A stretch of DNA of 64,000 nucleotides from JBBIKU01 sp037445245 (GCA_037445245.1 JBBIKU010000001.1:1-64000); one strand, 5' to 3'. Shown: positions 45,329 to 54,040, counted from the stretch's first letter. Notes: generated by a model not told the origin, from the sequence alone. Made by a program: numbers and translations.

Positions 45329-45365
45329 ATTTCTTCCATTAATTCTTGTGTTATACGGAAGAAAT
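45329..45365. promoter_or_regulatory. Inverted repeat upstream of the Rep-like gene
   Basis: ATTTCTTCC (45329-45337) and GGAAGAAAT (45357-45365) are perfect 9-bp arms around 19 nt. They lie 70-100 bp upstream of the Rep-like start and just after the ribbon-helix-helix-like gene, a position suited to an operator. Confidence 0.4.
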
Positions 45366-45373
45366 TATTATTC

Positions 45374-45697
45374 TCAACCAATCATCTTTTCTACCAGATC
45401 TGCCAGGGTTGAGACGTTAGCTTTTTCACCCAAGCGGCTATGTCGCGCAGAGCAGATGCGCGTCATAATGCCAACCGTTTCGCCCAACGAGACCTTGCGG
45501 TGCATCAGGGCGGATAAACGACCCTGCCAGGCGTCCAATTCCTGAGTTTCACCCTGAGAAAGAGTCAGCCCAATTTTTCGACGGGGAATGATCGCTGGCG
45601 GACGACCCGGTGGTCGGCTTTTTACTTCCGATCCAGTCCGGCGCGCTTCATAAAGTTGAACCCAGGCGGATTTGTTCGAAACCGGCTTTGGCGTCAT
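45374..45697 (-). CDS. Small basic DNA-binding protein, ribbon-helix-helix-like
   Basis: 107 residues. A basic proline-rich N-terminus with an AT-hook-like RPPGRPPA precedes RRKIGLTLSQGETQELDAWQ and MHRKVSLGETVGIMTRI, a strand-helix-helix pattern as in CopG/ParG-type regulators. Its ATG overlaps the ATPase stop by 4 bp. In this module it could control rep copy number or assist partition. Family not certain. Confidence 0.6.
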   Translation of the reverse strand: MTPKPVSNKSAWVQLYEARRTGSEVKSRPPGRPPAIIPRRKIGLTLSQGETQELDAWQGRLSALMHRKVSLGETVGIMTRICSARHSRLGEKANVSTLADLVEKMIG

Positions 45698-46518
45698 TGC
45701 TTTACGATCTCCTGTAGATGGGCTAAGGTGATAACAGTATCATCAGATTGCAGTAAAAAGTCGGTTGCCAGCGCACATAGGCGGATAATCTCGCGCGGCA
45801 CCCCACCTGAACGTTCATAAAGCAATTCAAAAGCATCATCGTTGATAAGCGGCTCACTGCGCCCTGAAACCCGCAAGCGAAAAACGACCATCTGCAACGC
45901 ACTTGCCAGGGTGAGCGGCGGCAAAGCCAGTCGCACAAAGACGCGGGCATTTACTGCTTTGTTGGGTTCAAAAAGGGCAGTCATCTCGGTCTGTCCAAAC
46001 ACCAAAATCTGCACCACCTTGGCATCATAATCAAAGTTGTACAGCCGGTGAATGACTTCAAGTGCCTCACTATCCATGAGTTGCGCATCGTCCAGCAGCA
46101 CGACTACATTTTGCCCAGCGGTGAAAGCACCCGCCATCATGCGCTCCATTTCATCCATCTGGCGTTGGAAGCTACGTTGAGGTGGAACGCCCAAGGCAGT
46201 GGATATTTGACGGGCGGCATCCATAGCCGATTTGAAGGCAGCGGTGTGAATATAGCAGATCACCACACCTTCTTCAGAGGCATACACATCGTAAAGGCGG
46301 CGTGCAAGCGAACTTTTGCCCATGCCCATATCACCGGTGATCAACGCCAACCCGCGCCGGCGCGAGATAACGCCCTGCGCCTGGCGATACACTGCCAGGT
46401 GTTCCGGACCCAAATACAGGTAACGGGGGTCAGCAGACAGCTTGAAGGGATCTTCCTTCAAGCCGAGTTGTTCCAGGCGCGCTAGGCGCCACTCCTCGTC
46501 GCTTAATGGGTCTACCAT
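45694..46518 (-). CDS. ExeA/TniB-like AAA ATPase
   Basis: About 274 residues. DPRYLYLGPEHLAVYRQAQG, Walker A ALITGDMGMGKSSLARRLYD, Walker B NVVVLLDDAQLMDSEALEVIHRL, sensor-like KVVQILVFGQTEM, and the C-terminal GGVPREIIRLCALATDFLL are the ExeA/AAA_22 pattern (also seen in transposition ATPases of the TniB type). I start at ATG 46518, with GGAGGA 9 nt upstream; GTG 46542 is possible. It is the first gene of the operon with the RHH-like and Rep-like genes, so it may be the motor that replaces the AAA+ domain missing from the Rep-like protein. Confidence 0.8.
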   Translation of the reverse strand: MVDPLSDEEWRLARLEQLGLKEDPFKLSADPRYLYLGPEHLAVYRQAQGVISRRRGLALITGDMGMGKSSLARRLYDVYASEEGVVICYIHTAAFKSAMDAARQISTALGVPPQRSFQRQMDEMERMMAGAFTAGQNVVVLLDDAQLMDSEALEVIHRLYNFDYDAKVVQILVFGQTEMTALFEPNKAVNARVFVRLALPPLTLASALQMVVFRLRVSGRSEPLINDDAFELLYERSGGVPREIIRLCALATDFLLQSDDTVITLAHLQEIVKQ

Positions 46519-46578
46519 AGCTCGTCTTCCTCCATCACCCACTTATTATGGCACTAATTGAGCGGTTTTTCAATAGAT

Positions 46579-46598
46579 TTAGCTTAAATTAAGTCTAA
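46579..46598. promoter_or_regulatory. AT-rich inverted repeat between the ATPase and parA
   Basis: TTAGCTTAA and TTAAGTCTAA pair with one bulged base across a single A. Centrally placed in the divergent gap (46519-46723), it is a candidate operator for ParA/ParB or the RHH-like protein. Confidence 0.35.
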
Positions 46599-46623
46599 CA
46601 CCCTATAATTTAGCGCAAATATA

Positions 46624-46652
46624 TTGTATTGGATTAGGTTTTATGCTAAGAT
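46624..46652 (+). promoter_or_regulatory. Candidate parA promoter
   Basis: TTGTAT (46624-46629) and TAAGAT (46647-46652) have 17-nt spacing, 71 bp before parA. Modest match to a sigma-70 consensus. Confidence 0.4.
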
Positions 46653-46723
46653 AGAAACTGGCCATTAAGCCTTTCGAAATTACCGGCAACAGCAGGACAT
46701 GACCGCATCTCAGGGAGAGACGC

Positions 46724-47557
46724 ATGGCTGTTACCATCACGATAGCAAACGAGAAAGGCGGGGTCGGTAAAACGACCACCGCCGTCAACTTGGCGGCCGG
46801 ACTGGCGTTGCGCCTGGCAGCGCATCCCGGTGCTGAGGGGCGGATTTTACTGGTGGATCTTGACCCGCAAGGGCACGCTTTGCTGGCAATCGGATTCGGG
46901 CAGCACACAGCCCCCCCCCGAGATTCGCTCTCAGCACTGCTGGTCGAATCGCCACCGCCGGCGATACAACGGATGTTGCGCCGCAGCATTCAACACCCCA
47001 ACTTGTTCTTCATCCCGACCAATCGATCTGCTATGCTGGAAGCAGCACGCCTGTTGCCAACCTTGATGGCAAACGAGAGCCGTTTGGCGCGCGCCCTGTC
47101 TCCTATCCAATCCGAGTTCGCCTATATTATCATCGACACCCCGCCCGCTGCTGGAAATCTTTTGTTCAACGCCGGGGTTCTTTCTAACTATGTCGTCGTC
47201 CCTGTTGAGACCAGCTACTTGGGTGTATCGGGGTTGATTGAGTTACAACGGACGATCGAAGATTTGCGCATGCATTTTGATAACAACCTCGAAATTTTGG
47301 GGTATCTGCCCACGCTGTGCGATGAACAGCGTAGTGAAACGCAAGAAATATTGGCTGAGCTAGAAAAGCGTTACCGCGATAAACTTCTGCCTACCATCCA
47401 CAAATCGGCTGATTTAGCGTACGCTCACTCCAGTCACATGGATGTTTTCACCTATCGCCCGCCGCGCATTCGCAGTCCTCAGCAAATCGCATCTAGCTCA
47501 CGCGCCACTCAGGAATACGCCCAACTGGTTGACATCGTGTTGGAGAGAACCCGATAG
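46724..47557 (+). CDS. parA: ParA-family partition ATPase
   Basis: 277 residues. Deviant Walker A ITIANEKGGVGKTTTAVNLA, the Asp in LLVDLDPQGHALLAIG (A'), the switch IIIDTPPAAGNLLFNAGVLS and VVVPVETSYLGVSGL. It is the ParA/Soj type without an N-terminal HTH, like chromosomal and type Ib plasmid ParA. It forms an operon with the parB-like gene 33 bp downstream, and is transcribed away from the Rep-like operon. The surrounding genes indicate plasmid rather than chromosomal partition. Confidence 0.92.
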   Translation: MAVTITIANEKGGVGKTTTAVNLAAGLALRLAAHPGAEGRILLVDLDPQGHALLAIGFGQHTAPPRDSLSALLVESPPPAIQRMLRRSIQHPNLFFIPTNRSAMLEAARLLPTLMANESRLARALSPIQSEFAYIIIDTPPAAGNLLFNAGVLSNYVVVPVETSYLGVSGLIELQRTIEDLRMHFDNNLEILGYLPTLCDEQRSETQEILAELEKRYRDKLLPTIHKSADLAYAHSSHMDVFTYRPPRIRSPQQIASSSRATQEYAQLVDIVLERTR

Positions 47558-47590
47558 TCTTCACATAAAAGAGTGATTGGGAGAATTGCA

Positions 47591-48745
47591 ATGCCCCCCA
47601 GCAAGCGCAAGCGACATAGTGCATTTGAAGATTTTTCTGTCGACGATACGGGTGCCCGTGTCTCAACCGGCGAGCCGCCTCATCCTCTACCAGGGAGGGT
47701 GAGTAGCGAGAGCGAGGAAAGCATCCAACGCATCGAGGCATTGAAACCCACTCAGATGATTCCCGATCGCTTCCAACCAAGGCGACTATTGCCTTCAGCA
47801 ATTCGGGCAGCTTTCTTTTCTGGTAAACTGAACTGCTATCAGGCTGCTGCCGAATGGCTATCACTTGCCAAACAGGACGCCGGCTATCAAAGCGAGGTGG
47901 AGCGGCTACTGGCAATGGGCAACTCCTTTGAGGAGCACGGACAGATCAAACCCATCACCGGCAGCTGGGTGCCCGCCGCGGACGGACGCTATGTCTTTTT
48001 AATCGAAACTGGCGAACGTCGCTATTGGGCAGCTTGTCTGCGTTTTGTCGCCGAACAGTCTACCGAAGAGCCACTGCTGCGAATCGAGGCGGTGCAAAAG
48101 CCCACCCGCCAGCGACAGGTGATTGAAAATCGTCACGCTGAGCCGCCTTCTGCTGTTTCACAGGCGTGCGAGATATCTGCCCTGATCTTAAGCGAGATGA
48201 ACGTAAATCCAGACACAACCCAACAAGATGAGTACGAGTATTTCAGACAAGCGCGTTCACAGCGTATGCCCGCCGGTTTGTGGGAGCGCATCACCCCCAT
48301 CATGCAACTCACCCGCCCGCGCATGGTGCAACTGCTAAACATCTTGCAGCTTCCCTCACCACTGCTCGATCTCGCCGATCGTTATCGCCTGAGCGAACGC
48401 GTGCTGCGCGAAATCCTGTTGCTGCCACAAAATCAGTGGGAGCGCTTACTGCGATTGAGTATTCAGAACAACCTCTCGTCCGACGACATTGGAGAGGTCG
48501 CGTCTGTCCAAGTTGATGCCGAAAAAAGCTGGAGACGGATTCCGGCTTCCTCTCCTCCACAAAAAACAGCCCTGAGCGGATTGCGCCGTTTCGCCAATGC
48601 TCTGATCGAACTGGACGAAGTCAGTCAGTCGCAGGCGCTGGATGAGCTTGCGGATACATTGGTGGCAAACCACCAGGCTGAAGATTATCTTAACCTGATG
48701 GGGGAGCTTGCCCGCCTAATACGGGCTCGTCTCGCACGACGGTAA
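47591..48745 (+). CDS. parB: ParB-like partition protein
   Basis: 384 residues. A nuclease-like/ParB N-terminal region has ALKPTQMIPDRFQPRRLLP, FEEHGQIKPITGSW and the ETGERRYWAACLRF box (cf. GERRWRA of ParB). A second box is IENRHAEPPSAVSQACEIS, and a central HTH region is LTRPRMVQLLNILQLPSPLL. The C-terminal half is helical and probably mediates dimerisation. The start is ATG 47591 (GGGAG upstream); a longer in-frame start at 47573 is unlikely. It diverges from canonical ParB, with no clear CTP-binding GERR-R pattern beyond the GERRYWA. The stop codon overlaps the 26-bp palindrome. Confidence 0.8.
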   Translation: MPPSKRKRHSAFEDFSVDDTGARVSTGEPPHPLPGRVSSESEESIQRIEALKPTQMIPDRFQPRRLLPSAIRAAFFSGKLNCYQAAAEWLSLAKQDAGYQSEVERLLAMGNSFEEHGQIKPITGSWVPAADGRYVFLIETGERRYWAACLRFVAEQSTEEPLLRIEAVQKPTRQRQVIENRHAEPPSAVSQACEISALILSEMNVNPDTTQQDEYEYFRQARSQRMPAGLWERITPIMQLTRPRMVQLLNILQLPSPLLDLADRYRLSERVLREILLLPQNQWERLLRLSIQNNLSSDDIGEVASVQVDAEKSWRRIPASSPPQKTALSGLRRFANALIELDEVSQSQALDELADTLVANHQAEDYLNLMGELARLIRARLARR

Positions 48746-48769
48746 AAGTGTAACCGCGGTTACACTTTT
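48744..48769. promoter_or_regulatory. 26-bp perfect palindrome at the parB stop: candidate parS or terminator
   Basis: The half-site AAAAGTGTAACCG is followed by its exact reverse complement, giving a 26-bp perfect palindrome centred on CCGCGG. It overlaps the parB stop codon. It has no loop bases and only four T at its end, which suits a dimeric protein site better than a terminator. Such a palindrome is what a ParB centromere would look like, but it does not match the chromosomal parS consensus. Confidence 0.55.
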
Positions 48770-49926
48770 GAGCGCTTTCCTGCATAAAATCTCGTATCTC
48801 CGATTCTTTACGTGATATCCTTTCCAAAACATGCTCTTTTCGAGAAAGTCTATTTCTATTCAAAATGATTATAGGGTGACCAATTTATTCCTATCCTGCG
48901 CTGCACAATGAAAGCAAATATCCTGGTCCAGCGCCAAGCTTTCGTGGATGATCTGTATTGGGTCACACATCAAAAACATTGTCCTGTTCTCAAACTGTCT
49001 TCAAAATTTTGCCCAACAAGATAATATAGTCCCATAGTATTCACGTCAAAACTCGGTTATTCCACCGTCAGAGATGACGTGAGTTCTATATGTGCGAAAA
49101 GAACTGGTATCGCCACGAACTGCAAAAGATTTGTCTCCTTCCCTTCAACCAATTTATAAAGATTTTGCCAAAACGAAGCTGCTGCAGTCAATCTAAATCG
49201 CGCTTCAAAGACCGGTACGATTCTTATAAGTTCATTGTGAAGGTGGGATAGGACTTTCTCTCTAAGTATCCATTATACGGTCTGTACTATGCTTGGAATC
49301 AATCTTGGTTTACTCTTTAGCTAATTGCGTAATTCGGTCCAATCGTACGCATTAAACGGTTTAAGCCGCACAGCAAAGAGAGAAAAACACTGGTCAGGTA
49401 ATTGTACATCAGGTGTGCGGCATGCTACGAATGGACCGCAACTTTAGTATAAGGACAAGCAGTTTGTAGATAAAACAGTATAGTAAGAGTCGTATTAATG
49501 AATCACGTGCAATTTTTGCACGCTGACGAAAGGCAGTTTTTGCACTTCCCCGGAAGGCAAACATTGCATCCAGGCAGTCCAGGGGGCAATGATTGCACTC
49601 CGCCCAAAGTGCGAAATTCGCATTATGGCAAACCTGTGTGTTTTTATTAAGATTGAACAATCCTTGTACTAATAATTTCGAAAGAATTTTGTAACCTTTG
49701 CCATTAGTGACTTTCGCTCCGGAGGAGAGAGGCTAAAGACCTAGAAGCTGTTGCAAGGGTAGACTTTCCGCCGATGCTCTCGGCAGTCTCCTTTAACTGC
49801 GCATAGCCGTTTTCATGATCGTAGCCATAACCATTTATATTATTGAAGTTGGAATCCCGCTTTGCCCGCTCAATTGCGTTTCGAACGCAAATAAGGTATG
49901 ATGAGCCTGTTTAAAGGAGAGTGGAT
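48770..49926. other. Gene-free 1.16-kb stretch after the partition genes
   Basis: No frame longer than ~80 codons resembles a real protein, and codon pattern is absent. The stretch is AT-rich and contains the repeat array at 49506-49623. It has no tRNA or recognised RNA. The layout (Rep, Par, AT-rich DNA, repeats) fits a replication origin region of a plasmid-like element, unproven. Confidence 0.55.
49506..49623. repeat. TTGCAC-containing repeat array (iteron-like)
   Basis: Four copies of a degenerate motif with core GCA(A/G)nnnTTGCA occur. TTTTTGCAC begins at 49513 and 49537, and related ATTGCA-type cores begin at 49561 and 49590, spaced 24, 24 and 29 bp. The first is a perfect palindrome, CGTGCAATTTTTGCACG. 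The array ends with TGCGAAATTCGCA (near 49610), another near-palindrome. Direct repeats of this spacing are typical of Rep-binding iterons; similar multiple terminal repeats occur at IS21-type ends. Confidence 0.6.
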
Positions 49927-50874
49927 GTGTCCATTTATTCGTGCTCAAACAGAGCCAGATTGCTCCGGCTTATTGTCATCGGCTTTGCGTTAGTGCTGGC
50001 TTCGTGCAACGGAACAGGATTCTCCTTTGAATTGCCTGCAGCTAGCGTGAGTGGGAGCGAGCACGTGGGCGCACCGATACAATCGGTAGAAACTGCCACT
50101 CCGTTTTTGCCCTTGCCAACAGAAACGCTGATGCCTGGTCCAACCCCAACCATCACCGCTTTGCCTACACCTACATCTCAGCCGACCGCTACGTGGGTAT
50201 ATAACCCGCCCGGAACAGTCACTGCACCGATCTTGCTTTACCATCACGTTGGTGTTGATTCCAATAACAGCCGCTACTATGTATCCCCCCCTGCCTTCGC
50301 ACAGCAGATGGATTGGCTGCACCTTAACGGCTACACCGCTGTCACTATTTCAACTGTGGTGAACGCGCTCGTTGATGGCGGCGACCTACCTCCCAAACCA
50401 GTGGCGATTACTTTCGATGATGGCAACCAAAGTATTTACACCCATGCCTTTCCCGTCATGCAAAACTATGGCTTTGTTGGCACGATATATCTAGTAGCGA
50501 ACCGCCTGGATCGCAGCAAGTTTTTAAACCGCGAACAGATAAGAGAAATGCTGGAAGCTGGTTGGGAAATCGGCAGCCATAGCATGACCCATGCTGACCT
50601 GACGATCGACGCCGCTATGTTGCGCAGTGAAGTCTGGGAATCGGGAGAAATCCTCTCAAAAGCGCTTGAAGCGCCGGTAAAAACTTTTGCTTATCCATTT
50701 GGTGCAATCAACCCCTTTGTGGTCGAGCGCACCAGACGTTATGGTTATCGAGCGGCGGTCGGCTTGGGAACTTCTTTCAGCCATGATCTGGGGGATCTGT
50801 TCTATCTCAACCGCATTGAGGTCCGTAACGGATACGACCTCAATCGTTTCATTGGGTTCATGCCTTGGCAGTAA
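49927..50874 (+). CDS. Polysaccharide deacetylase-family lipoprotein
   Basis: About 315 residues. Signal peptide and lipobox (LIVIGFALVLASC), a Pro/Thr-rich linker (LPTETLMPGPTPTITALPT), then the NodB domain: ILLYHHVG, VAITFDDGNQSIYTHAFPVM (metal Asp), IGSHSMTHADLT (metal His) and TFAYPFGAINPF. Predicted to deacetylate a cell-wall or surface polysaccharide outside the membrane. GTG 49927 gives the best spacing from AAAGGAGA; GTG 49921 lies too close to that site. Confidence 0.9.
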   Translation: MSIYSCSNRARLLRLIVIGFALVLASCNGTGFSFELPAASVSGSEHVGAPIQSVETATPFLPLPTETLMPGPTPTITALPTPTSQPTATWVYNPPGTVTAPILLYHHVGVDSNNSRYYVSPPAFAQQMDWLHLNGYTAVTISTVVNALVDGGDLPPKPVAITFDDGNQSIYTHAFPVMQNYGFVGTIYLVANRLDRSKFLNREQIREMLEAGWEIGSHSMTHADLTIDAAMLRSEVWESGEILSKALEAPVKTFAYPFGAINPFVVERTRRYGYRAAVGLGTSFSHDLGDLFYLNRIEVRNGYDLNRFIGFMPWQ

Positions 50875-51153
50875 GACAAAAAACAAAGCATTTCTCGCGG
50901 AGGCGAGTACAACCATATCCGCTATCATTACTGCCATTCCTGCTGGATGCATGTTGTTTATCACCAGTAGGTGGGCGAACACGCCTATCGGGAGGACTGA
51001 TGTTATGTTATCTCGATCTTTGAAATGCGATTTCCAAGGCAGGATTTACTAACAGCGCCATTCGCCTTTCCCCACGGGGAACAGCGCGGCTGACTAAAAC
51101 GCCAAAAGGACAATTAAGAAAACTCTTTATCCTTAAATCTCTAAGGAGACGCA

Positions 51154-51402
51154 GTGATCGACGATGTGATAGCAACACTGGCGACGCAGGTTGCCGCTGA
51201 AATTATCAAACGACCGGACAGATCAGTCTTGCCCGACGAGCCGCTCATCTCCAGTGGACTGATTGACTCTTTTCACTTAGTTGATCTTGCGCTCTTCGTT
51301 GAAGATACTTTCGGGGTTCGCATCGACGACACCGAATTGAACGCTGACACCTTCGACACGCTTGCCCAGCTGGCTGAAATCATCAAAGAACGGCGCTCCT
51401 GA
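51154..51402 (+). CDS. Acyl carrier protein
   Basis: 82 residues with the phosphopantetheine attachment Ser in SSGLIDSFHLVDLALFVED, preceded by the typical acidic helix and followed by DTFDTLAQLAEII. It differs from fatty-acid-synthase ACP (DSLD) and is a carrier of the type encoded beside FAALs. Start GTG 51154 with AAGGAG 6 nt upstream. It is followed 3 bp later by its probable loading enzyme. Confidence 0.9.
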   Translation: MIDDVIATLATQVAAEIIKRPDRSVLPDEPLISSGLIDSFHLVDLALFVEDTFGVRIDDTELNADTFDTLAQLAEIIKERRS

Positions 51403-51405
51403 ATC

Positions 51406-53085
51406 ATGAGCACGTTCAACCACACGTTACGCAACCTGATTGAAAATACGCCGGAAAAGGTGGCGCTGTACCTGCTGGAGAGCGGCAAACCAGATCAGAC
51501 CATCACCTATGGTAGTTTGATCGAGGGCGCCACCGCTTACGAAGCTGCCTTGCGCCAGCACGGCGTCGGCGCCGGCGAGGCGGTGGTGTTAATCCTCCAG
51601 CATGGACGTGCGCATGTGGACGCCTATTTCGGTGTTATTCTGCGCGGCGCTATTCCCTCGGTGATGCCTTTTTTAACTGAAAAATTGCTCCCTGAACGCT
51701 ACCGCGCTGAGCTGGCAGCATTAATCGAGATCATCCAGCCGGCTGCCATCATCACCTATGCTGAATTTGAAGCAGAAGTGCGTGCGGCGCTTAAACCGGA
51801 GGATTCGGTACGGGCAGTGATTGTGGCTGAAAATGTCCCGCCGGTATCGCCGCCGGTTTTCGATACCTTCGAGGGTCTGCGGCGGGCGCCGCAAGATATT
51901 GTTCTGCTGCAGCATTCCTCCGGCACGACCGGTTTGCAAAAGGGTGTTGCCCTTTCGCACCAGGCAGTCTTTAACCAGTTAAAAAGCTACAGTCAGGCAA
52001 TCCGTCTGACGCAGCAGGACGTGATCGTCAGTTGGTTGCCGTTATATCACGACATGGGATTGATTGCGGGCTTTCTCATGCCAGTGTTACTTGGAATCCC
52101 ATTGGTCTTGATGTCGCCGTTCGAGTGGGTGCGGGCTCCATATAAGTTGATGCAGGCAGTCTCACGGTACCGCGGCACGTTGGCGTGGTTGCCCAACTTT
52201 GCCTACAACTTCTGCACTCAAAAAGTGCGTGACCGTCACCTAGAAGGGGTGGATCTTTCCAGTTGGCGAGCGGTCATTAACTGTTCGGAACCAGTGCGCT
52301 GGGAAAGCCACCAACTTTTCCTCGAACGCTTCGTGCCCTACGGTTTCAAGTCCGAGGCGCTGGCAGCGAGTTATGCCATGGCAGAAAATGTCTTCGCGGT
52401 GACTCAGGGAGGCATCGATGCGCCGCTGACGGTGGACGTGATTGATCGCCAGGCGTTCGAGAGCAAGCGTCGGGCGATTCCGGCGCAAGCCGGTAAGCCC
52501 GCTATCAAAATGGTCTCTAATGGGTTGCCGATCCCCAACGTGCAGGTACGCATTGTTTCCGATGATGGCAAGGAACTCGGCGAGCGACAGGTAGGCGAGA
52601 TTGCCTTACAGAGTAACTGTATGCTGACTGGTTACTATCGCCGACCGGATGAGACCCAGAAAGCCTTCCTGGATGGCTGGTACCTGACTGGCGATTACGG
52701 ATATTTGCTGAATGGCGAACTGTATGTTTCAGGCAGAAAAAAGGACCTGATCATTGTTGGTGGAAAGAACATTTACCCACAGGATCTGGAACGGCTGGCG
52801 ATGGCGGTTGACGGTGTTCATCCCGGGCGAGTGGTGGCGTTCGGTGTTTTCGATGAAGTCTCTGGTACTGAGGAGGTTGTGATCGTGGCGGAGGTGGACA
52901 CTGACGGCGCCGCAGAACGCAGACGTATCGCTGAGAACGTGCATTGGGAAGTGCGGCGCGGTTCAGCAATAGTACCGCGCCAAGTGCATCTGGTTGGTCC
53001 CCGCTGGTTGATTAAAACCAGCAGTGGAAAAACTGCCCGAGGCGCCAATCGTGATAAATATCTAGCTGAAGTGGAGCGGACCTAG
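51406..53085 (+). CDS. Fatty acyl-AMP ligase-like adenylate-forming enzyme
   Basis: 559 residues. Adenylation motifs: the P-loop VLLQHSSGTTGLQKGVALSHQA, IVSWLPLYHDMGLIAGFLMP, ASYAMAENVFAVT (A5-like), YLTGDYGYL (A7) and GRKKDLIIVGGKNIYPQDLE (A8), and the A10 Lys in LIKTSSGKTARG. The motifs and the length favour the FAAL/acyl-CoA synthetase group that loads an acyl chain on a partner carrier. With the ACP gene directly upstream it probably activates a fatty acid and loads it on that ACP. No condensing or acyltransferase gene follows, apart from a short remnant. Confidence 0.9.
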   Translation: MSTFNHTLRNLIENTPEKVALYLLESGKPDQTITYGSLIEGATAYEAALRQHGVGAGEAVVLILQHGRAHVDAYFGVILRGAIPSVMPFLTEKLLPERYRAELAALIEIIQPAAIITYAEFEAEVRAALKPEDSVRAVIVAENVPPVSPPVFDTFEGLRRAPQDIVLLQHSSGTTGLQKGVALSHQAVFNQLKSYSQAIRLTQQDVIVSWLPLYHDMGLIAGFLMPVLLGIPLVLMSPFEWVRAPYKLMQAVSRYRGTLAWLPNFAYNFCTQKVRDRHLEGVDLSSWRAVINCSEPVRWESHQLFLERFVPYGFKSEALAASYAMAENVFAVTQGGIDAPLTVDVIDRQAFESKRRAIPAQAGKPAIKMVSNGLPIPNVQVRIVSDDGKELGERQVGEIALQSNCMLTGYYRRPDETQKAFLDGWYLTGDYGYLLNGELYVSGRKKDLIIVGGKNIYPQDLERLAMAVDGVHPGRVVAFGVFDEVSGTEEVVIVAEVDTDGAAERRRIAENVHWEVRRGSAIVPRQVHLVGPRWLIKTSSGKTARGANRDKYLAEVERT

Positions 53086-53138
53086 CCACTTTGTGTTCGC
53101 TGCTTTGGGGGAGGATCAATTTATTCCAAGGAGGGGGC

Positions 53139-53340
53139 ATGTTTTTAACGAACGAAAACCTTACGGCTGTATTTGCCGGCGAATCGGAGGTATTAGGTTT
53201 TGCCCAAAAAGTCGATAAAGAGGACTTGCCAAGGCTGCCTCTCCGTTTCGAGCTTCGTTGCCTATGCTGAAACGGCGCGTGCCATTAATCACCTTCACGA
53301 AGAATGTCGTTCTGATCAGACACTCATGACGTATATGTGA
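53139..53340 (+). pseudogene. Gene remnant after the ACP-ligase pair
   Basis: A 43-codon frame (MFLTNENLTAVFAGESEVLG at the start) begins at ATG 53139 with a very strong AAGGAGG, then stops at 53270. A second frame continues with VSSFVAYAETARAINHLHEE to a stop at 53338-53340. A strong ribosome site in front of a short broken frame suggests the 5' end of a lost third gene of this operon. No family is recognisable. Confidence 0.4.
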
Positions 53341-53352
53341 TTGGGATAAAGG

Positions 53353-53793
53353 TCAGCGATAATAGTCCGTCCCCATGATGTAGTCTTCTAAGTGGCGGAG
53401 AGAGATCTCCTGATTGGTGATGATGGCTTTTACCACGTCTCCGATCGAGATCACGCCGATCAGCTTGCCCTCAGAAACCACCGGCAAGTGGCGGATGCGC
53501 TTGTCGGTCATCAGCGCCATGCACTCGTCCAGAGTCTGCTCCGGTCCGACAAAATACACCTTGCGAGTCATCAACTCGCCGATTGGGGTATCTACGGATA
53601 CACTTTTAAGGATGCTTTTTCGGGCGTAATCGCGTTCGGAGAAAAGTCCTTTGACTTTGTCCCCCTCCATCACCAGCACGGCGCCAATGTTCTTGCTCTC
53701 CATAAGCTTGAGCGCATCCAGAACGGTGGCGTCCAACGGAACTGTATAAATCTCATTCCCTTTGGTTTTCAAGATCTGACGGACTATGGTCAT
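53353..53793 (-). CDS. CBS-pair protein (third paralogue)
   Basis: 146 residues, similar in architecture to the pair at 9.1-10 kb: ILKTKGNEIYTVPLDATVLD, GAVLVMEGDKVKGLFSERDYARK and KRIRHLPVVSEGKLIGVISIGDVVKAII, ending HLEDYIMG. The second CBS has ISIGD where the others have ISIRD, so ligand binding may differ. GGAGGAT precedes ATG 53793. It stands alone, with gaps of ~250 bp on each side showing no features. Confidence 0.9.
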   Translation of the reverse strand: MTIVRQILKTKGNEIYTVPLDATVLDALKLMESKNIGAVLVMEGDKVKGLFSERDYARKSILKSVSVDTPIGELMTRKVYFVGPEQTLDECMALMTDKRIRHLPVVSEGKLIGVISIGDVVKAIITNQEISLRHLEDYIMGTDYYR

Positions 53794-54040
53794 TTTTCAT
53801 CCTCCTTCCAGTAAACGTGAAGATAAACCGACATGGCTAACAAATACCCTACAAGTATCTTATAAAAAAACGACTCGAAATGCAACTGTTTTGGGGCGTA
53901 AAAACGTTGGGGTTGGGTAATTTAGTTGGCTGCCTTTTGCATTGCTTGCCACTTCTAGAAACAACACAGCGAATGTGGGCCAAAATAGACAGTACTTGTT
54001 GTTATTACTGCTTCTTGCAAACCAAAGGTTGCCGTGCCGA

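Noticed and set aside
45622..45632. TTACTTCCGAT, an 11-nt match to one arm of the 10048-10080 repeat
   Set aside because: It has no second arm at the right distance and lies inside the RHH-like gene; a chance match is likely.
49409..49660. 83-residue open frame on the minus strand over the repeat array
   Set aside because: It runs through the palindromic repeats, has no ribosome site and no recognisable motif; the repeats explain the sequence better.
50656..51052. Hydrophobic frames on both strands between deacetylase and ACP genes
   Set aside because: They overlap the deacetylase gene, have no ribosome site and no family pattern.
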